Assembly (NCBI GenBank): GCA_017397935.1
Contig: JAFQHN010000013.1
Span: 1 to 60,867 of the forward strand
Direction: 5' to 3'
DNA from: Bacillota bacterium
GTDB taxonomy: Bacteria; Bacillota; Dehalobacteriia; UBA4068; UBA4997
Length of the DNA stretch: 60,867 bases
Within the stretch, counting starts at the first letter, position 1. Every line of letters starts with the position of its first letter. The notes beneath the pieces were generated by a model. It was not told the DNA's origin, searched no databases, and saw nothing but the letters and a program-made list of their open reading frames with translations. The translations under genes and the position numbers were made by a program. Positions 43,444 to 51,863 of this stretch are shown one piece after another.

Positions 43444-44092
43444 ACAGATGGTTGAAATTTTAAGCAGCGAGACAGTAAACACGCTGGTGCTGACCATAAC
43501 ATCTACGCTGTTTGCCTATATTATCGGCCTGCCGCTGGGTATTATTTTGATTTTGACGGATAAGGACGGTATTCATCCCAACGCTGTCACCAACTCGGTG
43601 CTGGGGTTTGTGGTGAATATGCTGCGCTCGGTACCGTTTTTGATTTTGATGGTGTGGATGATCCCGGTAACAAGAGAGATTGTGGGCACCACGATTGGCA
43701 ACAAAGGTACCATGCTGCCGCTGGTGGTGGCGGCCGCACCGTTTGTGGCCCGTATGGTGGAAAGCTCTATCAAGGAGGTTGACCACGGTATTATTGAGGC
43801 GGCGCAGTCGATGGGCGCACCTACCGGCAAAATCATCACCAAGGTTATGCTGGGCGAGGCTTTGCCCTCTCTGCTGGTTGGTTTTTCCATCACCATTACC
43901 ACCATTTTGGGCTATACCGCGTTGGCCGGTTTTGCGGGCGGCGGCGGTTTGGGCAAGGTGGCTGTGAACTACGGCTATTACAAATATCAGGACGATATTA
44001 TGACGCTGGCGGTAATTTTGCTGGTTATTCTGGTGCAGATCTTCCAGGAGACCGGTATGCGGCTGGCCAAGCGTTGTGACAAGCGCCAGTAA
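43433..44092 (+). CDS. metI: Methionine ABC transporter permease
   Basis: The 219-residue five-helix permease contains ESSIKEVDHGIIEAAQSMGAPTGKIITKVMLGEALPSLL, the EAA loop of MetI, and ALAGFAGGGGLGKVAVNYGYYKYQ near the end. It works with MetN and MetQ and is followed by a terminator. Confidence 0.95.
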   Translation: MTAEQMVEILSSETVNTLVLTITSTLFAYIIGLPLGIILILTDKDGIHPNAVTNSVLGFVVNMLRSVPFLILMVWMIPVTREIVGTTIGNKGTMLPLVVAAAPFVARMVESSIKEVDHGIIEAAQSMGAPTGKIITKVMLGEALPSLLVGFSITITTILGYTALAGFAGGGGLGKVAVNYGYYKYQDDIMTLAVILLVILVQIFQETGMRLAKRCDKRQ

Positions 44093-44112
44093 ATTTTAAC
44101 CGTACATAATTA

Positions 44113-44155
44113 TAAAGGCATTTAGGCTGTGAGGCAGCACGAATGCCTTTTTTAT
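44113..44155 (+). terminator. Terminator between metI and metQ
   Basis: AAAGGCATT and AATGCCTTT pair across a loop that contains a second small stem, followed by a T tract. metQ then has its own -10 (TATAAT at ~44201), so binding protein and transporter can be expressed at different levels. Confidence 0.75.
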
Positions 44156-44239
44156 TTAATATTAGTGCAAAAAAAGCTGGATTTTTATGGACAAGTATTG
44201 TATAATAAGTCAATATTATTTATTTTGGAGGGATTACCT

Positions 44240-45070
44240 ATGAAAAAGCTAGTTTCTTTGCTGTTGCTGCTGAGCCTGACCCTGGTTGGCGCTGTTGGCT
44301 GCGGCGGCGACGATGCCACCAACAACGGTGACAACACCGAGTTGACCCCCGTTGTGGTTGGCGCTACCCCTACTCCTCATGCTGAGGTTTTGGAGGTATT
44401 GAAGCCGATGATGGCTGAGGCCGGTTATGATTTGCAGATTGTTGAGTTTACTGATTATGTTCAGCCCAACCTCACTCTGGAAAACGGCGAATTGGACGCA
44501 AACTACTTCCAGCACATCACTTACATGAACAACTTTAACGAGGAAAACGACACACATCTGGTTTCCATCGCTGACATTCACTATGAGCCGATGGGCATTT
44601 ACGCCGGCAAGACTGCTGCTCTGGACGCTTTGGCTGAGGGCGCAACCGTTGGCGTACCTGCTGACACCACCAATGAAGCACGCGCATTGCTGCTGCTGGA
44701 AGCTGCCGGTCTGATCAAGCTGAACCCCGAAGCAGGCCTGACCGCTACCATCCATGACGTTACCGAGAACGCCCTGAACCTGGAAATCATCGAGATGGAG
44801 GCTGCTCAGCTACCCCGTTCTCTGGCTGACCTGGACATCGCTGTTATCAACGCCAACTACGCATTGCAGGCAGAACTGTCCGTTACCGACGCTTTGATGG
44901 CCGAGGCTGCTGATTCTACCGCTGCACAGGCTTATGCCAACGTTCTGACTGTTCGTGAAGGCGATGAGCAGGACGCCGGTCTGCTGGCTCTGGTTGACGC
45001 ATTGAAGAGCGACACCTGCCGTGACTTCATCATCGAAACCTACAACAACAGCGTTCAGCCCTTGTTCTAA
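44240..45070 (+). CDS. metQ: Methionine-binding lipoprotein MetQ
   Basis: The ATG at 44240 follows GGAGGGA; upstream in-frame ATGs are rejected. The 276-residue NlpA-family protein has lipobox VGAVGC (Cys ~19), then TPVVVGATPTPHAEVLE and NYFQHITYMNNFNEEN, both MetQ signatures. The spacing of a terminator and a private promoter before it suggests high expression. It binds L- or D-methionine outside the membrane. Confidence 0.95.
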   Translation: MKKLVSLLLLLSLTLVGAVGCGGDDATNNGDNTELTPVVVGATPTPHAEVLEVLKPMMAEAGYDLQIVEFTDYVQPNLTLENGELDANYFQHITYMNNFNEENDTHLVSIADIHYEPMGIYAGKTAALDALAEGATVGVPADTTNEARALLLLEAAGLIKLNPEAGLTATIHDVTENALNLEIIEMEAAQLPRSLADLDIAVINANYALQAELSVTDALMAEAADSTAAQAYANVLTVREGDEQDAGLLALVDALKSDTCRDFIIETYNNSVQPLF

Positions 45071-45090
45071 TCACAACACAACAAAAAATC

Positions 45091-45126
45091 AACGCACCTC
45101 TTTATCATAAGGGGTGCGTTTTTTTA
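45091..45126 (+). terminator. Terminator after metQ
   Basis: AACGCACCTCTT and AAGGGGTGCGTT pair, followed by seven T. Confidence 0.85.
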
Positions 45127-45218
45127 TACATATCTACTTTTTGTTATACCCACAACAGCGGCATAATAACCATGGCCGCAGATGATGCCAAACAGGGTGT
45201 GATCCAATAAAACATCAT

Positions 45219-45266
45219 AACAAAAACGGGAACCACATGACCTAAATCATGTTGCTTCCCGTTTTT
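45219..45266. terminator. Strong bidirectional hairpin before the restriction gene
   Basis: AAAAACGGGA-A and TTCCCGTTTTT form the base and ACATGA/TCATGT the top of a long stem. It lies inside the 402-base gap 45071-45472. The rest of that gap holds the metQ terminator and, near 45393-45431, TTGAGT-TATAAT as a likely promoter for the restriction-modification genes. Confidence 0.75.
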
Positions 45267-45472
45267 CATGTTGGCAGGTTTTGAGGAAGGCACTCCCCAA
45301 CAAGATTACATGAGAGCAAAATGCGTAATAAGCAAAACTTGGACCCATGGTAAAATATTGCTCTTTGCCCAATGCATATCCATGGATTAGAAAATGATGT
45401 AATTGAGTTCTGGTGCAATCTGTGTTATAATATATACTATAAAAATGTCCATTCAGAAAAGGAGCAACTTCT

Positions 45473-46312
45473 ATGAAATATACTGAAGAAAAAGCATTGT
45501 TTGCTGCTGCATTGAAAGAATTTGCAGCAACGTTAGCAGAGAAAATCGCGCAGGACGATGAATGGACCATTCGTGGTTTTATTGATGTGTTCAAGAATAT
45601 CTATACCATTTCGGCTGATACGAAAATTGTTTCTAAGATTTTGGAACTTCATCTTTTCCCTCATTTTCTAAGTTTTGCCGAGCGGACAGGCTATGAGATT
45701 GAATTGGCTACTTATCAAAATTGGTATCCTGATCTGACATTTGTCAAGAAAGCAAACTCAGATATTAAGTTTGCGGTTGATCTCAAAACAACATATAGAG
45801 ATGAGGATTATCCAGGATTCTGCAACGGCTTTACATTAGGTTCCCATGGGGAGTATTTCATAGACAGAACAAGTACAAAAAATATCCAATTTCCGTATGA
45901 ACAATACAGCGGTCATTTTTGTCTAGGAATAATCTATTCAAGAGCGGAATTACCTAAAAACGAAGAATTTCATGTCTATACCATTGATGATGTAGGTTCA
46001 ATCCCTGCTGTAATTCGCAATTTTACTTTCTTTGCGGAAGAAAAGTGGCGTATTGCCGGGGATAAAGGAGGCAGTGGAAATACTGCAAATATTGGCAGTA
46101 TCCAATATATCCCGGATATTCTTAGTGGCAATGGAGTTTTCGCAAAAGCTGGCGAAGAGTATTTTGATGATTATTGGGCTAATTTTGGCAAAATGGAAGT
46201 AACGGACATTTCAGGAAAGCGGAAAAAGCTGTCCTCTTTTGTTGAATATCTTCGTTATCGCAATTTGCCTGATACCCTAAATAATCCAAAGCCACCCAAA
46301 AGGAAGGGGTGA
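45473..46312 (+). CDS. EcoRV-type restriction endonuclease
   Basis: The 279-residue protein aligns by eye to R.EcoRV (about 245 residues): ADTKIVSKILELHLFP, WYPDLTF, FAVDLKTTY, NIQFPYEQY, EKWRIAGDKGGSGNTANIGSI and EYFDDYWANFGKME all have direct counterparts. Catalytic Asp87, Asp103 and Lys105 keep the 16-and-2 spacing of EcoRV Asp74, Asp90 and Lys92. The expected target is GATATC, cut blunt; this is inference from similarity. The gene is AT-rich compared with the surrounding core genes, has its own promoter and is followed 4 bases later by the methyltransferase gene, so it was probably acquired as a pair. Confidence 0.93.
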   Translation: MKYTEEKALFAAALKEFAATLAEKIAQDDEWTIRGFIDVFKNIYTISADTKIVSKILELHLFPHFLSFAERTGYEIELATYQNWYPDLTFVKKANSDIKFAVDLKTTYRDEDYPGFCNGFTLGSHGEYFIDRTSTKNIQFPYEQYSGHFCLGIIYSRAELPKNEEFHVYTIDDVGSIPAVIRNFTFFAEEKWRIAGDKGGSGNTANIGSIQYIPDILSGNGVFAKAGEEYFDDYWANFGKMEVTDISGKRKKLSSFVEYLRYRNLPDTLNNPKPPKRKG

Positions 46313-46316
46313 CTAA

Positions 46317-47213
46317 ATGAATAAAATATTTGTACCTCCGATCAAAATACAGGGCATAAAGACAAAAATCGTTCCCTTGATTCAAAAAAGCGTATCGCTG
46401 TCGACTGATTCCGTTTGGATTGAACCCTTTATGGGATCGGGCGTTGTAGGATTTAATATCGCGGCAAAAAACGCTATATTCGCTGATACGAATCCATATA
46501 TCATTGATTTCTACAATCGGATCAAAGATGGTGATATAACTTCTCATAAGGTGCGTGCTTTTCTTGAGCAAGAAGGAAAATTACTTGAAACCGGAGATTC
46601 GGATTATTACTATTGCGTAAGAGATCGATTCAATGAGCATCACGATGTATTGGACTTCTTATTTTTGAATAGAGCATGCTTTAATGGTATGATTCGTTTT
46701 AACAGAAATTACGAATTCAATGTTCCATATGGACATAAGCCCCAGCGTTTTTCAAAGGCATATGTGACAAAAATAGTGAACCAAGTCAAATATGTTGAAG
46801 ATATGCTGAAAACCCATTCGTGGACATTTCTGTGCCAATCATTTGAAAAAACGATTGAAATGGCGAGGACAAAAGATTTTATTTATTGTGACCCACCATA
46901 TATTGGACGAAATGTAGATTACTATGATAGTTGGGATGAAGAATCAGAAATAGCTTTAAGCAAGGCCCTTTCACAAAGTGGGGCAAAATTTATGTTGTCT
47001 ACCTGGGATCATAATGATTATAGACAAAATGAGTATATTGACACTGTATGGGCGTTTTGTCATAAAGTAACGTGCGAGCATTTCTATCATGTGGGCGCAA
47101 AGCAAGAAAACAGAAATCCGGTTATTGAAGCGCTGTTGACAAACTATGCAATTACTGGTAATACAAATGAATTGGTAGAACAACGTCCTGTGCAATTATC
47201 TTTTGCATTTTAG
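46317..47213 (+). CDS. EcoRV-type adenine-N6 DNA methyltransferase (D12 class)
   Basis: The 298-residue protein is a Dam/D12-class enzyme: motif I EPFMGSGVVGFN (residues 36-47), motif IV DPPY (192-195) and FADTNPYIIDFYN between. NRACFNGMIRFNRNYEFNVPYGHKP is typical of M.EcoRV and Dam relatives. GGAAGGGGTG overlaps the end of the nuclease gene. It would methylate the first adenine of GATATC to protect the host. Endonuclease before methylase in one transcript is a risky order unless a second promoter exists, and none is obvious. Confidence 0.92.
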   Translation: MNKIFVPPIKIQGIKTKIVPLIQKSVSLSTDSVWIEPFMGSGVVGFNIAAKNAIFADTNPYIIDFYNRIKDGDITSHKVRAFLEQEGKLLETGDSDYYYCVRDRFNEHHDVLDFLFLNRACFNGMIRFNRNYEFNVPYGHKPQRFSKAYVTKIVNQVKYVEDMLKTHSWTFLCQSFEKTIEMARTKDFIYCDPPYIGRNVDYYDSWDEESEIALSKALSQSGAKFMLSTWDHNDYRQNEYIDTVWAFCHKVTCEHFYHVGAKQENRNPVIEALLTNYAITGNTNELVEQRPVQLSFAF

Positions 47214-47277
47214 AGGCGATATATTATTTTATGGGAGTTAACCCGTCACATCTTTGTAATTTTATACCTATCTATAA

Positions 47278-47320
47278 AAAAAGCGGCTCTGACTTGTCAT
47301 CAGAACCGCATTTTTTATGG
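47278..47320. terminator. Terminator after the methyltransferase gene
   Basis: GCGGCTCTGA and TCAGAACCGC pair with flanking A and T tracts, so it can serve both the plus-strand R-M operon and the minus-strand pduL. Confidence 0.8.
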
Positions 47321-47337
47321 ATTGACCTGGGATGGGA

Positions 47338-47979
47338 TTAGATTTGCTCGCACTCGTTCATCAGCACCAGCGCACGGGATTCAGCGGTGATCTTGAAGGC
47401 GTTGGCCTCATCGGTATCAATGTGCAAATCCTTGGCGTGGGCCTCGCCGACACGGGCAGGCACGGCAAACAGACAGCCGGATTTATCGCCGGTGCGGATG
47501 TAAATATCCACACGCTGACGGTCTTTAATGCCCAGCTTGGCGGCTTCATCGGTGTGCAGGTGCAGATGAGTGGCCGCGCAGATAACGCCGCTTTCAATCA
47601 TAATGTAACCGTTGGGTCCCAGCAAAATGCAGCCGTGGGTACCCTCCAAATCGCCGGAATCGCGCACCAGAGCGGTGATACCGGCCTGACGGGCCTCGGT
47701 GGCGGAAAGCTCTACCTGCGTTTCAGCTCTCAGCGGGCCGAGAATACGCACATTTTCAATCATACCCTTGGGGCCGATAACCGAAAGCTTCTCCTCGGCG
47801 GCAAACTGGCCGGGCTGGGTAAGCTTCTTCTGCACCGTCAGCTCATAGCCCTCGCCGAACAATTTTTCCAAATCAGCCTTGCACAGATGAACATGGTGAT
47901 TGGACACGCCAACCGTGGTAACCGCCGGGTTGGTTTCATCAGACAAAACTGCTTCATCAATCGTAAATTTACGAATCAT
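47338..47979 (-). CDS. pduL: PduL-type phosphate acyltransferase
   Basis: The 213-residue protein has the two PduL beta-barrel halves with zinc-binding HHVHL (residues ~28-32) and HLHLHTDEA (~138-146). No obvious N-terminal encapsulation peptide precedes the first barrel and no microcompartment shell gene is nearby. It therefore probably acts in the cytosol as phosphotransacetylase, linking acetyl- or propionyl-CoA with the acyl phosphate. Confidence 0.93.
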   Translation of the reverse strand: MIRKFTIDEAVLSDETNPAVTTVGVSNHHVHLCKADLEKLFGEGYELTVQKKLTQPGQFAAEEKLSVIGPKGMIENVRILGPLRAETQVELSATEARQAGITALVRDSGDLEGTHGCILLGPNGYIMIESGVICAATHLHLHTDEAAKLGIKDRQRVDIYIRTGDKSGCLFAVPARVGEAHAKDLHIDTDEANAFKITAESRALVLMNECEQI

Positions 47980-48057
47980 TTTTCAACCTCCGATTTATAA
48001 TACCGAAAAATTTGTATTATCAGCATATCACAAAAGCGCTGCCGCCGCAAGCAGCAA

Positions 48058-48495
48058 TTACTCCAAATATTTACGCATATATTGGCGCAGACGCTCGGCC
48101 GCAGCCTCATCATCACCGCAATCTTCCAGCAGCTGCGCCATCAGCCCGGCCTGCGAGATACCCCGGCCGGCCAAATCAGCGTCAGGCTCTTTCAGGCGGC
48201 CCAATTCCTCCGGTGTCAGCGGTTCGATAAAGTCCAAATCGACAGCCAACTGCGAGAAATAACCGGTGGTGGGGGCATATTTATCAGCCTCGGCAGTATC
48301 ATCGGGCGCATCGTCATCGGCCTGGCGCAGCGACATAAGCTGCAACAGCTGCGGCAGCAGGTTGGCTTCGGCTTCATCGGGGTGTGCCAAATAATAGTTG
48401 ATAAGCTCCCAGATGTCCTCGGCCGTTAATTTTCCGCGGCGCCCCAAAAGCTCCTGCAATTCCTCCGGAAGATCCGCAAAATTATTTTTGACCAA
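48058..48495 (-). CDS. Unrecognised acidic soluble protein
   Basis: The frame starts with TTG at 48495, supported by GAGGAGGTT about 6 bases upstream. The ~145-residue product is strongly acidic and helical, with no membrane segment, and ends EDCGDDEAAAERLRQYMRKYLE. No family is recognised. It is the middle of three same-strand genes; 46 bases separate it from the next upstream gene. Confidence 0.7.
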   Translation of the reverse strand: MVKNNFADLPEELQELLGRRGKLTAEDIWELINYYLAHPDEAEANLLPQLLQLMSLRQADDDAPDDTAEADKYAPTTGYFSQLAVDLDFIEPLTPEELGRLKEPDADLAGRGISQAGLMAQLLEDCGDDEAAAERLRQYMRKYLE

Positions 48496-48541
48496 AACGC
48501 CAACCTCCTCTCAGCGGCCAATTTCTACTGCTTATAAGGCC

Positions 48542-49147
48542 CTACTTATTGTTTTTGCGCAGCTTGACCTTAACCTGCAAATTGCGGGTGTTTTCCATAA
48601 TAATGTCTTTGATCTGCTGCTTTTCATCGGAACGGAATTCATCCAGCGGCAGGACAACCATGTGGAAACGGTACAGCTTGAAGAGAATGGCGTTCTCGGA
48701 TTCGGTAATTCTGGTGAACTCACGCCAACGCAAACGGCGATCTCCGTGCTGGCTGCATACCGAAACGCCCTTGAAATTAAGTACAAAGCGCTGGTCATTA
48801 ACCCAAAAATCATTGTTCTTTTTGATATTGCCCATTTGCGTGCCCACAAATACCGGCATACCTATCAGCGCCACAAAAACCGTAACTAAAATGGAAATTT
48901 TGGTGAACGCAGGCTCATCGGGGTTGGTGAAAGTGCCGTTAATCAGGGACTGAGCCAGCATAACAATGGCAATAAGAATTACCAGCTGCGAAAAGGTACG
49001 GTGGAAGAACTCATATTTATGAGCCTTTTGGTACTGTTCATCGCTGATGCTCACCTTAAATTTAAGCTCGCGGATTTCCAGCTTATGATTTTTGCGTGCA
49101 TCTCTTTGCGCCTTAGCGCCTACAACTTCTCCGTTAATATCAGCCAA
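48542..49147 (-). CDS. YcxB-like two-helix membrane protein
   Basis: The start is a TTG at 49147 with GAGGAGGT 7 bases upstream; no ATG with a site exists. The 201-residue protein has a charged cytosolic N-terminus, two transmembrane helices (~55-75 and ~85-105) and a C-terminal domain (NDQRFVLNFKGVSVCSQHGDRRLRWREFTRITES...MVVLPLDEF) resembling the YcxB-like/PH-type domain. The function is unknown. Confidence 0.7.
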   Translation of the reverse strand: MADINGEVVGAKAQRDARKNHKLEIRELKFKVSISDEQYQKAHKYEFFHRTFSQLVILIAIVMLAQSLINGTFTNPDEPAFTKISILVTVFVALIGMPVFVGTQMGNIKKNNDFWVNDQRFVLNFKGVSVCSQHGDRRLRWREFTRITESENAILFKLYRFHMVVLPLDEFRSDEKQQIKDIIMENTRNLQVKVKLRKNNK

Positions 49148-49206
49148 ATCAATGACCTCCTCTAATAAAATAATAAAAATTTAATAAAATTTGCTGCCGA
49201 ATTTGA

Positions 49207-49908
49207 TTACAGATTAAGGCAAACCAGCAAGCTGCCGTCGGTCAGCGTAATCTGTGCGTTATTTGTCTGCACGATGTTGCTGATGCCCAGCGATTGCTGC
49301 CGCCTGAGCGCACTCTGCAAGGGATAAGCAAAGCCTTTAAGCTGCACCAGCCGGCTTTCCTCGGCCAGGGAGATGAGCGAGAGAGTACGCCCCGCAAAAC
49401 CGCCAAGCTGCAACGTGCGTGGCTCATCCGCGGCGCAAAAGGGCACCAGAATTTCCGCATCATGGGCCAGCATAACGCAGATACCCTGCCGCGCCAGCTT
49501 CTCGGCACAGGCGATGTTGGCCAGCAGATGGTCGGTACGCCCACCAAGAGCTCCCAGCACCAGCAGCCGCCGGAATCCTCGCCCAACCAGCAAATCCAGC
49601 AGGAACTCGCCGTCGGTCAAATCCTTGGCTGCCGGCAGCGTAATAATCTCCGCCCCGGCTGACCGGCACTCCGTCAGCAGCGGCTCCGTCAGCGAATCAA
49701 AATCACCCACCAGCAAATGAGGCACCCGGCCTGCCGCCAATGCAGCAGCGGCCCCGGCATCGGCAGCCGCCAGATAAGCCGCAGATTTAAGGTAAGCCGC
49801 CAGCCACTCTGCCTGCGGAGGATTGCCGCCCAGCAGCACCACCGCCGTTTGCTTATCATTTGCGGCCGATGTGCCTGCCAGAAGATTTTCAGCTTGCAGC
49901 AACAGCAT
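49207..49908 (-). CDS. thiN: Thiamine pyrophosphokinase
   Basis: The ATG at 49908 follows AAGGAGG by 6 bases; the longer frame to 49971 is rejected. The 233-residue protein has the TPK catalytic domain with DAGAAAAL, VGDFDSLT and KDLTDGE, the metal- and pyrophosphate-binding acidic sites. GALGGRTDHLLANI and the C-terminal thiamine-binding domain QSLGISNIV-x-TNNAQITLTDGSLLV follow. It converts thiamine to thiamine diphosphate. No TPP riboswitch or other thi gene is adjacent. Confidence 0.93.
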   Translation of the reverse strand: MLLLQAENLLAGTSAANDKQTAVVLLGGNPPQAEWLAAYLKSAAYLAAADAGAAAALAAGRVPHLLVGDFDSLTEPLLTECRSAGAEIITLPAAKDLTDGEFLLDLLVGRGFRRLLVLGALGGRTDHLLANIACAEKLARQGICVMLAHDAEILVPFCAADEPRTLQLGGFAGRTLSLISLAEESRLVQLKGFAYPLQSALRRQQSLGISNIVQTNNAQITLTDGSLLVCLNL

Positions 49909-50118
49909 TTTACGCCTCCTTATCCCCCACCTCTGCCGATACTCAAACAGACATAATATTATATTATACACTAAACGGTTATGAATTTATAGTGGTTTTT
50001 GGTATTTTCCATGCTTTTCCGACAAAATTCTTAATAAAATCAGCGGTGTTTGGGGGTATAAGCGGACGGTGGCGCACATAATAATTAAGCGCCGAGAAAA
50101 AAGCGAGGGGGCCGCCGC

Positions 50119-50559
50119 ATGAACAGACCGCATTTTAATTTGCCGCCGAGAATTTACGCCGTGGCGCACCGCCTGAATCTGCTGTGGGCGCTGTTGGTGG
50201 GGCTGCTGCCGCCGCTGGCCGCCTTGGGCGTAATAACGGTGTGGTATCACCTGCCGCTTGATGCGACGGTAAGTTTTTGGCCGCTGACGCCGGTGGTGCT
50301 GCTGCTATCGCCGTTTGCAGGTGGATTTACATATTGCCGCCGAAGGGCGCAGGCGGATTTGACGGATGGTGCGCTGCCGGCTTTTTGGCTGTGGGCGGCC
50401 GGTGTGGCCGAGTGGATCGCGGTGCTGGGGCTGCCGGAGTGGCAGAACTGCCTGGTATCGCTGGTGTGCGCCCTGATTGCCGGGATTACCGGCGGAATGT
50501 CGGCGCAGAGGATTGCCAAAATACACGAAAAGCAGGCGGCGGCTAAAAATTCTGCTTAA
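50119..50559 (+). CDS. Unrecognised small membrane protein
   Basis: The 146-residue product has four predicted helices (WALLVGLLPPLAALGVITVW, LTPVVLLLSPFAGGFTY, FWLWAAGVAEWIAVLGL, LVSLVCALIAGITGGMSA) and short basic loops. GCGAGGGGG precedes the ATG. It lies between divergently placed thiN and tRNA-Leu, alone on its strand. The layout recalls TIGR04086-like sporulation membrane proteins, but no motif confirms this. Confidence 0.65.
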   Translation: MNRPHFNLPPRIYAVAHRLNLLWALLVGLLPPLAALGVITVWYHLPLDATVSFWPLTPVVLLLSPFAGGFTYCRRRAQADLTDGALPAFWLWAAGVAEWIAVLGLPEWQNCLVSLVCALIAGITGGMSAQRIAKIHEKQAAAKNSA

Positions 50560-50642
50560 ATTTGCAAAAATTTTGTAAAAAAGTCTTGCATTTATCTGCC
50601 GCATAATATATAATATTGTTTGTAGTTGTTACCGCAACATAC

Positions 50643-50729
50643 GCCGAAGTGGTGGAATCGGCAGACGCGCCGGACTCAAAATCCGGTCTTGGCAACAAGG
50701 TGTGGGTTCAAGTCCCACCTTCGGCACCA
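50643..50729 (+). tRNA. tRNA-Leu (anticodon CAA)
   Basis: A class II tRNA of 87 bases including encoded CCA. Acceptor GCCGAAG/CTTCGGC, D-arm with GGTGGAATCGGCAGACGC, anticodon stem CCGGA/TCCGG with loop CTCAAAA (CAA), a variable arm TCTTGGCAACAAGG and T-arm GTGGGTTCAAGTCCCAC. Confidence 0.95.
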
Positions 50730-51090
50730 TCGAAAAAGGACATTCTTGGGAATGTCCTTTTTTTGTGCGTAAAAATAGGTTGATGTGGAAATTTGGATAG
50801 CGGCAATTTGGATAGTGCTGATTGGAAGCATAAAAAAGGCAAAAAAAATTTAATAAATTATTTTGTCCACCTTGGGCAGCATTGAGAAAGGACGGCCTTG
50901 GGAATGTCCTTTTTTTGTGCGTAAAAATAAGTTGGTGTGGAAATTTGGATAGCGGCAATTTGGATAGTGCTGATTGGGGCATAAAAAAGACAAAAAAATT
51001 TAATAAATTATTTTGTCCACCTTCGGCACCATCGAAAAAGGACATTCTTATGGATGTCCTTTTTTTGTGCGTAAAAGTTGATGTCTGGTG
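50715..51090 (+). repeat. Three tandem ~150-bp repeats copying the tRNA-Leu 3' end
   Basis: Units begin CCACCTTCGGCACCATCG at 50715, 50867 and 51017 (periods 152 and 150; the third is partial). Each contains the last ~15 bases of tRNA-Leu with CCA, a GGACATTC/GAATGTCC terminator hairpin, GTGCGTAAAA, two AATTTGGATAG boxes and an AT-rich end, AATTTAATAAATTATTTTGT. The third copy matches the true tRNA end better than the second, in which GGCACC has become GGCAGC. There is no gene in this interval. Confidence 0.9.
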
Positions 51091-51106
51091 ATGCATGGGG
51101 ACATGA

Positions 51107-51150
51107 AAAAGGCGATACTTGGTTACAACAACCAGGCATCGCCTTTTTCT
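51107..51150. terminator. Bidirectional terminator
   Basis: AAAAAGGCGAT...TTGGTT pairs with AACCAGGCATCGCCTTTTT. It separates the repeat region from the convergent DUF1413 gene. Confidence 0.85.
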
Positions 51151-51174
51151 ATCAGCAATCTAATATAGCATGAC

Positions 51175-51534
51175 TTAGTCTATTTTCTTATAAGTGTAAA
51201 CTGCACGACGCTTAATGGTGCGATTGGGTATGAAACTAATACCTAATTCCGGATGGTCTGTTATATGATTATAGAAGTTTTTACCAAGGACTCCGGCGTT
51301 GCCTCTGTCAATTTGAGACCATTCTTCATCTGTGTAGGCATCAGGCACGGTAAACTCTTGGTTTTCAAAATTACCGGCCTGAATTCTTTTTATCACCTCA
51401 TCTATCGAAAAAATGGTTACCTCTCCAAAAAGCTTATAGCGAATATACTCTTGGATAGTCATACATTTTGCAGCAGCGTCAGCCTCTAAGCGCTCACTGT
51501 ATTCCTGATTTAAGTCAAATCTAAATGTTACCAT
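51175..51534 (-). CDS. DUF1413 protein with ribbon-helix-helix-like N-terminus
   Basis: The 119-residue protein starts MVTFRFDLNQEYSERLEADAAA, like a ribbon-helix-helix or CopG-type strand and helix (residues ~1-40). It ends in a DUF1413 domain (FTVPDAYTDEEWSQIDRGNAGVLGKNFYNHI, then RRAVYTYKK). DUF1413 proteins are small, often plasmid- or phage-linked, and function like antitoxins or regulators of unknown target. CAAGGAGG precedes its ATG. Its promoter overlaps a long inverted repeat, suggesting autoregulation. No toxin gene is next to it. It is AT-rich relative to neighbours. Confidence 0.82.
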   Translation of the reverse strand: MVTFRFDLNQEYSERLEADAAAKCMTIQEYIRYKLFGEVTIFSIDEVIKRIQAGNFENQEFTVPDAYTDEEWSQIDRGNAGVLGKNFYNHITDHPELGISFIPNRTIKRRAVYTYKKID

Positions 51535-51568
51535 AATATAATATCCTCCTTGAATTTACAAAATGCTT

Positions 51569-51621
51569 ACATCGTATGCTGGCGTTACGCACATAATAGC
51601 ATCGCCAGCAGTCGATGTCAA
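51569..51621 (-). promoter_or_regulatory. Promoter with overlapping palindromic operator for DUF1413 gene
   Basis: TTGACA (51616-51621), 17 bases and TATTAT (51593-51598) form a near-consensus minus-strand promoter. ACATCG-TA-TGCTGGCG (51569-51584) and CGCCAGCA-GT-CGATGT (51603-51618) are perfect complements except for the two inner dinucleotides, and bracket the -10. The remaining 51622-51863 shows no gene; a short imperfect hairpin (TACGGCAGCTTGGCCGTA) is at ~51703-51720. Confidence 0.78.
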
Positions 51622-51863
51622 TAGTTTTGAACAAATTTTTACTTAAAAACCAGCATTTGATTGTATAAATTCTTTTGCAGGATCAAACAATGGCCACATA
51701 ATTACGGCAGCTTGGCCGTATTACCAGATAAGGCATAAAATCGCCCTCCGTGCAGATTAGAATGACCGCCTGACAGCCGCCGTAAAGCTTCTCAGTAATT
51801 TTGGGTATGTATATGCCCCATAAACTGCGCTGAAATCAAACATTCTGCTGTTCATCATCTTTA

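Noticed and set aside
50629-51096. 155-codon minus-strand frame across tRNA-Leu and its repeats
   Set aside because: It is the antisense of the tRNA and of three near-identical non-coding repeats (it contains the common GLEPTPCCQDRILSPARLPIPP-type artefact in pieces). No ribosome site or family supports it.
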